From positions 55,618,188 to 55,682,187 of the forward strand of contig CM070718.1 of NCBI GenBank assembly GCA_036346275.1: a DNA stretch of 64,000 nt, written 5' to 3'. Shown here in pieces: positions 31,701 to 41,974 of this stretch; the stretch's first letter is position 1; every line of letters starts with the position of its first letter. Below the pieces are notes generated by a model that saw nothing but the letters and a program-made list of their open reading frames with translations, was not told the DNA's origin and searched no databases. The DNA comes from Otatea glauca. Taxonomy: Eukaryota; Streptophyta; Magnoliopsida; Poales; Poaceae. Both the position numbers and the translations under genes were made by a program.

Positions 31701-34700
31701 TGTACATAAAATCATGTGTATATGTTTTCAAAAAATTACCATATGTAGGATAGATGAGATTCTACAAATTTACAAAATTTGAAGACGAAACTCAATTGCA
31801 TTTGAATGATATGAAATTGACAAAACACTAGATAGTGAAAAATCACTAGACAACCGAAATATTCTTTTTCATATCTTTTAGATGGTATTGATTTTGATAT
31901 TTAAATTTTTCAGAGTAGTATAATTTCACCTCACATATCTATAGTAATGTTTTTAGAATTTTTGAAAATGTGTACGGTTGGTTTTCATCAATAAAAAATT
32001 GGTTATGTTTGTCGAATCTGCAGTAAATTATTTGAAAAATTCTCAAAAAATTACCACCTGTAGGGGAGTTAAGCATATACAATACTGTAAAATTTGAAAA
32101 CCAAACTCTATAGGAATTTAGAGATATGAAAATAATAAAGTGCCTAACAGCAGCAAATAATATCTTTTACTGTCAAAAAAAAATTTTTATCGTGGAAAAT
32201 TATAAAAAAATTACCACATATAGGGGAGATGATATTCTACAACCCTGTAAAATTTGAAGACAAAAATCAATCGGATTTAAGGGATATGAAATTAATAAAA
32301 TACTAAACAGCAGCATATAATACCTTTTACTGTCAAGCAAACTGCATATTACTGCCTCTTACTCAACGTGTTACTACATGCTGTACACAGTAGCTATATG
32401 GTGTAATATCCGTAAAAATTATATGTATAATTTTTAAAAAATCTAAAAAAATTACCATATGTAGAATAGATGAGCTTCTACAACTTTACAAAATTTGAAG
32501 ACCATGCTCAATCGCATTTAAAAGATATGAAATTGACAAAGCACTAGACACTGAAAAATCAGTCGTCAACCAAATTTGTCCTTTTCATATCTTTTATCTG
32601 ATATTGTTGTTGATCTTCAAATTTTTCAGGGTTGTACAATCTCACCTCCCATATCTATAGTAACTTTTTCAGAATTTTTCAAAATGTGTACCGTTGGTTT
32701 TCATGAATATAACTTTGGTTCTGTTTGTCGAATCAGCAGTAAAATGTTGGAAAAAATCTTAAACAATTACCACAAGTAGGAAAGTTCTGCTTCTACAATA
32801 TTGTAAAATTTGAAGACCAAAGTCAATCGGACTTGAGAGATATTTAAATAACAATGAGCGAAACAGCAGAATATACTATTTTTTACTGTTAAAAAATAAT
32901 ATTTTACATTGAAAAATTCTCAAAAAATTACCACAAGTAGGGGTGATGATATTCTAAAACCCTGTAAAATTTGAAAACCAAAATTAATTGGATTTAATAG
33001 ATATGAAAATAACAAAGTGCTAAACAGCAGCATATACAATCTTTTACTCTCAAGAAAACTACACATTACTAGCTCTTACTCAACGTGTTACTACATGCTA
33101 TACACATTAGCTGTATGGAGTGATGTACATAAAAATCATGTGTATATGTTTTCAAAAATTTACCATACATAGGATAGATGAGCTTCTACAACTTTACAAA
33201 ATTTAAAGACGAAACTCAATTGCATTCGAAAGATATGAAATTGACAAAACACTAGTCAATTGAATTTTTCTTTTTATATCTTTCAGCTGGTATTGATTTT
33301 GATTTTTAAATTTTTCAGGGTTGTTAAATTTCACCTCCCATATCTATAGTAATGATTTTAGAATTTTTGAAAATGTGCACTGTTTGTTTTCATCAATAAA
33401 ATTTTGGTCCTGTTTGTCGAATCAGCAGTAAAATATTTGAAAAAATCTCAAAAAATTACCATATGTAGGGGAGTTTATCTTCTACAATTATGTAAAATTT
33501 GAAAACCAAACTCAACATGAATTGGGAGATATCAAAATAACAAAGTGCCAAACAACAGCATTTACTATCTTTTACTGTCAAAAAAATAATGTTTTACTGT
33601 GAACAATTCTCAAAAAATTACCACACGTAGGGGAGATGATATTCTACAACCCTGTAAAATTTGAAGACCAAACTCAATCAAATTTAAGAGATATAAAAAT
33701 AATAAAGTAACAAACAGCAGCATATACTACCTTTTACTGTCAAGAAAACTACATATTACTGCCTCTTACTAAACGTGTTACTACATACCGTACATAGCAG
33801 CTATATGGTGTAAGATCCACAAAAATTATATGTATAAGTTTTCAAAAAATCTCAAAAAATTACCATATATAGAATAGATGAGCTTCTACAACTTTACAGA
33901 ATTTGAAGAAAAGCTCAATCGCATTTAAAAGATATGAAATTGACAAAGCACTAGACAGTGAAAAATCAATCGTGAATCGAATTTGTTTTTTTCATATCTT
34001 TTAGCTGGTATTGATGTTGATCTTTAAATTTTTCAGGGTTGTAAAATCTCACCTCCCATATCTATAGTAATTTTTTTAGAATTTTTGAAAATGTGTACTG
34101 TTGGTTTTCATGAACAAACATTTGGTTCTGTTTGTTGATCTAGCAGTAAAATATATGTAAACTTCTCAAAAAATTACCACATGTAGGGGAATTTAGCTTC
34201 TACAATGCTGTAAAATTTGAAAACCAAACTCAATCGGACTTAAGAGATATGAAAATAAAAAAGTGCCAAACAGCAACATATACTATCTTTTACTGTCAAA
34301 AATATAACATTTTACTGTAAAATTTTTTCAAAAAATTACCACACGTAGGGGAGGTGATCGAAATATTCAATTTACTATCCGTATTTATAGATTTTACTAT
34401 CATACAGTAGTAAATTGATGTTTTATTCGCAGTAAATCTGATTTATACGGCTTTTATTAGTGAGACTTATATCATTTTAATCCTCTCGTCGTTAGTAAAC
34501 TACTGATGAAAACTATTTGTGAATCGGAGCTACCAATTAAAAGTTATAGCTAAAACAAAGAAAAATCAGATTTATGTACAAACGATGAAAGCATTAACTA
34601 GTTGGTATGCCTCCTAGCTTGTAGATTCAAATGGGCCATACGACTGCAATCCAAAAAGCAGCTCGGTTGGACCATGTACGGTGGCTAGGTTGGACCACGG

Positions 34701-34732
34701 TTGGGCAACTCGGTTGGATACTGGCTAGCGGC
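28783..34732. mobile_element. TIR module 2 with long tandem array
   Basis: It begins CGGTGGCGCTATTCTAC after a TA microsatellite and ends CTGGCTAGCGGC before the next one. The 5' 300 bp (28783-29090) is a distinct leader with several ATTTTACT and AGTAAA words. The end block 34390-34590 is inverted relative to the start block of module 4 (35160-35400). The module is about 5.95 kb, no coding potential was seen, and it is the longest uninterrupted array carrier in the window. Confidence 0.5.
29100..34370. repeat. Tandem array, ~700-bp unit, main block
   Basis: The landmark GTTTTCATGAATAA recurs near 29231, 29941, 30591, 31271, 31976, 32692, 33381 and 34100, so spacing is 650-719 bp over about eight units. 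Each unit has three internal subrepeats about 155-310 bp apart. Copies differ by many substitutions and small indels, so the array is old compared with element B's insertion. Confidence 0.85.
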
Positions 34733-34749
34733 ATATATATATTAACATA

Positions 34750-35069
34750 CGGTGGCGCTATTCTATGCGTGAGCGTAGAATAGCCATTCGACTTTATTAG
34801 TGAGACGTATATCATTTTAATCCTCTCGTCGTCAGTAAACTACTGATGAAAACTATTCATGAATCAGAGCTACCAATTAAAAGTTATATCTAAAACAAAG
34901 AAAAATCAGATTTATGTACAAACAACGAAAGCATTAACTAGTTGGTATGCCTTGTAGCTTGTAGATTCAAATGGGCCATACGAACTGCAGATCCAAAAAC
35001 CAGCTCGGTTGGACCATGTACGGTGGCTAGGTTGGACTTGGGCAACTCGGTTGGATGCTGGCTAGCAGC
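34750..35069. mobile_element. TIR module 3, internally deleted
   Basis: It starts with the terminal word CGGTGGCGCTATTCTATG and after about 45 bp passes straight into the end block also seen at 34455-34732 (TTATTAGTGAGACGTATATC onward), ending CTGGCTAGCAGC. It looks like a deletion derivative that keeps both termini. Confidence 0.5.
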
Positions 35070-35082
35070 ATATATATATATA

Positions 35083-36650
35083 CGATGGCGCTATTCTACG
35101 CGCGATCGTAACCTCATGTCCAAATCATTCATTATGTGTGTACGCCCTGTATCGACTAAAACGTGGCCAACTACTAATAAATGCAATTCCTAGTTTGTAT
35201 ATGAATCTTTTTTCTTTGTTTTAGCTATAACTTTTTATTAGCAGCTCCAATTCATGAATGAATTTCATCATAGATTACTGACGATGAGAGGAATAGCATG
35301 ATATAAGCCTCGCTAATAAACATCATATAAATCAGATTTTACTGCTAAAATGAATATCAGTTTACTACTGTACAATAGTAAAAATGTTATGCAGATGATA
35401 GTAAAAGTTACTGTAATAGATAGTAAAATCTAATATCGTGTTTCTTTTGGCCAGTTCTAATATGGTTCTGCACTATCGGGCCCGTTCTACTTACGTTTGT
35501 CTTGATGCATGGCGCATTGCTACTATCGTCGTTTGCTGAAGCAGTTAGTAGAGTACGAAAATTTCTTCCTATATATATAAGTACGTATAAGGGTGTACCT
35601 ACAACAATAACAGAACACAGTTTAGTATGCTTCCAGAATCCAAATACGAGCTACTACCTACCACTATTACTTAGTAAAGCTAATGAACCGCAAGTTTGGT
35701 CGGTGCATATGTATGCGTTCGTGAGCTAGCTACTCCCCTTTGTATGCTGATTTTACTGCTAAAAGAACACTAAATTACTTAATACATTGTAAGATTTTAC
35801 TATCGCATAAAACATCGTGTCAGATAAATGTAACAGTAAACTTATATTCGTAAAATGTTTATGTCCTTATCACGTTTATTAGCGAAACTTATACTACGGC
35901 CAAGAAATCAGAATGAAAGTAGAAGTCTATGTGCATGCATGATAGTAATGTAGTAAAAGTCTACAGCCGAGAGGGTTTGCAAAAATTACGAATTACTCAC
36001 TGTATTATAAAGGAAATAAGTATGAAAGTAAAAGTCTATGTGCATGTGCGATAGCAATGGCGTAGTAATTAATTGCCCGCCGCACTTGCAATTGTACCTA
36101 TCGTTGATAGTAAATGTACCAGTGACAATAGTTAACTTACGTATTACTGATAGTAAAAATCATTAGTAATTTGTGAAAATAGTATGACTTAATTTTTATA
36201 GCTACATGAGATAGTAAAACCGGATACGGAAATAAGAACAATACTGTAAGACCTAATTAACACCCTGCAACTTATCTTCCAGATAATTACTCTCCCGACA
36301 GTATTATGTACAGGCTAAAAATGCCTCTAATAATTACTAGTATAACTTTTATTCTTCAATAGTAAACTGTAATCATATGTCTCGTAATATTTCATCATTT
36401 ACTTGTTATCCGCGTTAGGTAGTACAATCGAATACAAGCCAGTAAAATATGTAATGATAGTAAAATATTTTACCAGCTAGGAAAAATACTATTTATTAGC
36501 GAAACTTATATCATTTGGTCCTTTCGTCGTCAGTAAGCTACTGGTGAAAACCGGTCGTTAATCGGAGTTACGAATAAAAAGTTATGGCTAAAATAAAAAA
36601 AGAATACGATGCATATACAAACTAAGAAACACATTTATTAGCTGGTTCGG
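35083..36650. mobile_element. TIR module 4
   Basis: The start word is CGATGGCGCTATTCTACG, after a TA microsatellite. The start block 35160-35400 and the end block 36475-36640 are inverted copies over roughly 150 bp or more (TATATGAATCTTTTTTCTTT inward, and its complement outward). The interior is rich in AGTAAA/TTTACT: about 16 occurrences were counted in 35321-36480. No gene seen. Confidence 0.5.
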
Positions 36651-38129
36651 CTACATTACTGCTTCAGTAGTTACTTCGTTTCCTAGTTTATACATGGATC
36701 TGTTCTTTCTTTATTTTAACTATAACTTTTTATTCGATGCTTTGATCGATTCACAAACAAATTTCACTAGCAGACGAAAGGAACAACATGATATAAGTTT
36801 CGCTAATAAACGTTGCATAAATCAAATTTTACTGCTAAAATGAACAACAATTTACTATTATATGACAGTAAAATATATATATATACATATATATATGGAT
36901 AGTAAAATCTATATATAAAGATAGTAAAATATGTGATACCTGACTTACCTGATACATTGTTTCTGATAGTAAAACATATGTATAAGGTCAGCTTCCTTGC
37001 CTAACTTGACAACAATCCGTCTATGCCACACATATATATCAATATATGTACATGCAAGCTCCATCCATCCATACATCTAGCCGACGTCTTCGCCTCCATG
37101 TTAGCTAGTTGCGGCATATAAGTGCGTGTTATAGCAATAGCATGCATCCATTCATTTTGGCTACTGTTACCGGTTTAAGCTAGTACTAGTAGTAGTTTTA
37201 GTTTTGGAAGAAAGAATGGATGGAGAGATTCACGGAAATAATAGTGGTCGTAGCAAAGGAGCCTAACATACTTCTCAAATTTTATTATCAAATGTATTTC
37301 AATTTCCTGGTTATGTCTTTATACTTTACTATCGAACCTCACAATGGTGTGTTATAGCCATGTTATGAATTTACTCTAAAGTTACTGTCAAATGTATTCT
37401 AATTTACTATTTGTATATATATATATACATATTACTATCATACAAAGGGTTCAGCAGCCTGTAGAGTCTGTGCAGTAGTAAAAGCTATACATACAGGTAG
37501 TAAATTGATGCTCATTTGATAGTAAAATATTTGATATGTAGTTTAATGTGGTGTTCTAGAGAAGCCCATCATCCCTCGCATAGATTTTATACAGAGATGA
37601 TGAAATATTTGATGAAGCTCGCCTCACTAACTACGAGTCACGATACAAAATTATCCCTCTGAACAAGTTTTTGAGGGAAGAAAAGCATAGCAGGTAGAGT
37701 GTAGATACTTAAGCGGATTACACCATCAAAAGGATGCAGATGGTAGGTGCTAATCATCCAGAATGGAGTTCCAGGATTGGATGTAATAATGCAATTGCTT
37801 TGTATTAGCCGACAGTAAAGTTTATGTATATGAATAGTAAAATCTGATTCATTCAGTGTTTGTTATCAAGATTTATATCAATATGTTGCTCTCATCAGTA
37901 GTAAGCTAACGGTGAAAACCATTCGTGAATCGGAGCTACCAATAAAAAATTTATGGATAAACTAATGAAAAAACATCTTCATATACAAACTACAAATGCA
38001 TTAACTAGTTGGTTTTGGCCACGTAGCTGGCAGTCTGTTTGTGCTGATTAGCACGTTATATGGTTCGGTCGGATTCGGTCAAATGGCTGGGAAGTAAAAT
38101 AGGTTATTCTACACGCAGCTGTAGAATAG
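36651..38129. mobile_element. TIR module 5
   Basis: The start block (36670-36850) resembles that of module 4. The end block (37860-38000) is inverted to it, and the terminus is the hairpin at 38096-38129 beside a TA microsatellite. The interior has many AGTAAAAT words and TA runs. The left boundary lacks the hairpin word, so it is approximate. Confidence 0.45.
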
Positions 38130-38155
38130 TATATGTATATGTATATATATATATA

Positions 38156-38764
38156 CAGTAGCGCTATTCTACGCCTGCGCGTAGTGCTGCTATTCTACGC
38201 GCGTGTCGTAACCCGCATCGCGAGCCATAATCCCGTGTCGCTGAACTAGCTAATGTGAACACAAACGTTTACTGTGAACGCATGCATGCGCCGACTAATA
38301 AATGCCATCCGTAGTTTATACATGTATATGTTTTTTCTTTGATTTAGCCATAACATTTTGCTGACAGCTCCAATTCACAAATCGTTTTCACTGATAGCTT
38401 GCTGACAACGAGAGCAACACATTGATATAAGTCTCGGTGCATAAAACAGATTTTACTATCTGTATATATAGATATTACTATTGGTATACATAGATTTTAC
38501 TACTACACCAGAGGTCCAACAGCCTGTGCGTTAGTAAAATATTACGATGCATTCGGTAAAATGGCAGGAAAAACTCATTCGTGCAGTGCTTATTAGCGAG
38601 ACTTATATCATTATGTCGCTCCCGTCATCAGTAAGCTATTGGTGAAAACCATTCGTGCATCCGAGCTGTCAATAAAAAGTTATACCCAAATCAAAAAATA
38701 CACAGATTCATGTACAAACTAGAAAACATGTTACGGAGGACATTTTTTCTAGTCGGTCATGCGT
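38156..38764. mobile_element. TIR module 6 (short)
   Basis: This is a roughly 0.6-kb version: start word CAGTAGCGCTATTCTACGCC, start block 38300-38440 and end block 38580-38740 facing each other with almost no interior. It is close to a simple foldback element. The right boundary with module 7 is approximate. Confidence 0.5.
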
Positions 38765-38959
38765 CACTAGTAATGTGTTTCGTAGTTTGTATATGAATCT
38801 GTTTTTTCTCTGATTTAGCCGTAACTTTTTATTGACAGCTCCAATTCACAAACCATTTTCACCGGTAGCTTACTGATGACGAGAGTAACACACTGATATA
38901 AGTCTCAGCGCATAAAAAAGACCTTACTATTTGTATATATAGATTTTATTATTCGTATA

Positions 38960-40288
38960 CATAGATTTTACTGTCAAAAAAATAATATTTTAATGTAAAA
39001 AATCCTCAAAAAATTACCCATGTAGGAGAGGTGATATTCTACAACCTTGTGAAATTGGAAGGTCAAACTCAATCGGATTTGAGAGATATAAAAATAACAA
39101 AATCCTAAATAGCAACATATATTACATTTTACTATCAGCGAAACTACATCTTACTGTGTATTACTCAATGTGTTAGTATATGCTGTATACAGTAGTCTTA
39201 TAGTGTAAAATTTATTAAAATCATTTGTAAAAGTTTTCAAAAAATTACCATATGTAGGGTAGGTGAGCTTCTACGACCCTCTAAAATTTTAAGACCAAAC
39301 TCAATTGGATTTGAGAGATATGAAAATAATAAAGTTCCAAACAGCACTGTATACTATCTTTTAATGTCAAAAGAATAACATTTTATTGTGAAAATTTTTA
39401 AAAAAATTACCACACGTAGGGGAGGTGTGGTTCTACAACTCTGTAAAATGAAGACCAACCTCAATCAGATTTGAGAGATATAAAAATAACAAAGTAATAA
39501 ACAGTAGCATACACTACATTTTACTGTCTATTACTCAAAGTGTTATTGTATGCTATATACAGTAGTGTTATAGTGTACAATTTATGAAAATCATATGAAA
39601 AAGTTTTCAAAAAATCTCAAAACATCACCATACGTAGGGTAGGTGAGCTTCTACGAACCTGCAAAATTTTAAGACCAAACTCAATTGGATTTAAGAGATA
39701 TGAAAATAACAAAGTGCCAAACAACACCGTATACTATCTTTTAATGTCAAAAAATAACATTTTACTGTGAAAAAATCTCAAAAAATTACCACACATATGG
39801 GAGGTGAGATTCTATAACTCTGCAAAATTTCAAGATCAAACTCAATCGGATTTAAGAGATATAAAATAACAAAGTAAAAAACAGCAACATATACTATATT
39901 TTACTGTCAAGGAAACTACATCTTACTGCCTATTACTCAAAATATTATTATATGCTGTATACAGCAGTTTTATGATATAAAATTTATGAACATTATATGT
40001 AGAAGTTTTCAAAAAATCGCAAAACATTACCATACGTAGGGTAGGTGAGCTTCTACCCCTGTAAAATTTGAAGACCAAACTCAATTGGATTTAAGAGATA
40101 TGAAAATAACAAAGTGCCAAACAACACTGTATACTAACTTTTAATGTCAAACAAATGACATTTTACTATGAAAAATTCTTAAAAAATTACCACAACTAGG
40201 GGAGGTGATATTCTACAATTCTATAAAATTTGAATACCAAACTCAATCGGATTTGAGAGATATGAAAATAACAAAGTGCCAAACAGCA
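38960..40288. repeat. Tandem array, shorter ~370-400-bp unit
   Basis: This uses the same subrepeats as the main array, but the block with ATATCTTTCAG and the GTTTTCATGAATAA landmark is missing. The ATTACCATATGTAGGGTAGG-type landmark recurs near 39245, 39620 and 40020, so the period is about 370-400 bp. It is a different higher-order arrangement of the same building blocks. Confidence 0.7.
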
Positions 40289-40291
40289 GCA

Positions 40292-41971
40292 CTGAAGGAC
40301 CACGTGGAGGTCTACCCAGAGTTGTGATGAGTATTTGACTAAATTTGAGCTTGGGATGCTTTTGTTTGAGTTTGATTTGAAATGAATTTTTAATTGGAAG
40401 CAATTTGTATATTCTCTGTTTTCCCGGTGCTACCGGCCATGGTAGCGCGGTGCTACCAGGCGAGCGGTAACACCAGACCCAAGTGCGGTGTGGAAAAACC
40501 AGAGAGGGCATTTTCGGGGTTTTTGCCGGGCGGTAGCACCGGTCCACCATGGGCGGTGCTACCGGCCTAAAGGTGGTAGTACCGGCCAGAACGAGTATAA
40601 ATGAATTTTAATGAGTGGACTTTGATGAATTTATTGCACATCTTTGTGGGCATTGCTATGTGAGGAGTTTCCTTGTTTTTGATGGTTGCAGGTCGACAAT
40701 GCTAGATCATGGTGAGGCGAAGGATGATCGGGACTAGACGAGGAGCGTCGAAGGTCCAAACGGTCGGGGATCGCCGGAAGATGATCGGAGACAGAGTCGT
40801 GGCAAGCCGTGAAGACAAGGAACGGATGAGATGCTAGCTAGACACTGCGTGGATCAATGAGGACCATTAGATCTTGGTCTAGTTGATAGGTTAGCGGGTC
40901 TAGTTAGTGTGCTTTGAGAACCGTGCAAGAAAACCCATTAAGTGTTGTGAGTTTTGGGTGAACCCTTGCATGGCTGGTTGAGTAGGTTAATCCTAGCCCT
41001 TGATGGATGCTCTAGGGTTTAGAGGCTCATCCAAGGGTGATAGGTGGCCCAAGAGTTGTATAAATAGGGGTGGAGGGGTAGCATCCCCCTTGAATGTTTT
41101 GAGATTTTTAATGCTCCTTTGAGCTTTGCCTACATGAATGTGAGGCTTTGTAACCTCTCCTTCCAGAAATGAAATGTTCTTCATTTATGTTCTTGTTTCA
41201 TTTCCTTTATGCATTTAAATTACGCAATTTAAATTCCGCATTTACTTTCTTGCAATTTACATTTTCGCAATTTGGATTTGCCTCCCCTCCTTCTAATTGA
41301 TTATGAATCTTTTGTTGAGGTTTATGATTGATTCTTTCTTGAAATCATGTTTCAATCATCTAGGCTATCCATGCGTTCTTGTTACAAGAAGTTGATCTTT
41401 TGCATTCTTGAATGCTTGATCTTGTAGATTGCGTATGCTTGAGTTTCTTTATGTTACCTTGCTTGCAGGGACGTGTGGGAAGTCATTCAAGATCACTTTG
41501 ATTATCAAAACCCCACGAGCAAGCCTTGATCGAAGTTCTTTCGATTTTTGTCGAAACTTGGTGCGTTCTTCCTTCCCAAGCAAAAAGGTCAGAACTTTGA
41601 CGTCAATCCCTTGGATTGAAGGTTGGAATAAGTTCCTTAAATCCCGAGGACCTTATCTACTAAGTTTCATTGAGTTCGGATCAATGGATCAAAAGATTCA
41701 ACAATTTTCCTTTTGAACCCGTGCTGAAAATGTTGTTCATATGCCTGATTTTACTCTAGCTATAGTAAACCGGTAGTACCGGCCCCAGCGTGCGGTAGCA
41801 CCGGCCTCAGACTGATTTTTTTGTGAAAATTGACTCTTTCACTTCCATTTGATATCTAAGGGTTTTGGCTTGGTTTCTTTGGGTAAAAATCTGCATTTGT
41901 GATCCTCCTTAGAGAACATATTTTAATTTGGGATCATTCACCCCCCTCTGATCGTCATCTCGGTCTTTCAA
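40292..41971. mobile_element. Insertion X: unclassified 1.68-kb element
   Basis: X interrupts the tandem array between GCA (40289-40291) and GCA (41972-41974), a possible 3-bp target duplication. Joining the flanks restores the array length exactly. Its ends are CTGAAGGACC and GGTCTTTCAA, an imperfect inverted repeat. Inside, words such as GCGGTAGCACCGG and their complements cluster at 40427-40580 and 41765-41812. The rest includes a TATA-like GTATAAATAGGGG at 41055-41067. No protein was recognised. The complement begins with GAGGGGGGTGAATGATCC-like sequence near its end, familiar from many grass repeats, but I could not assign a class. Confidence 0.5.
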
Positions 41972-41974
41972 GCA

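Noticed and set aside
29100..34370. CRISPR-like or centromeric satellite array.
   Set aside because: Units are about 700 bp, degenerate and AT-rich without short identical repeats and spacers; the typical 150-180-bp centromere monomer is not seen.
40292..41971. X as an LTR or solo LTR.
   Set aside because: Ends are not TG...CA at the boundary that restores the array, and the duplication is 3 bp rather than 5 bp.
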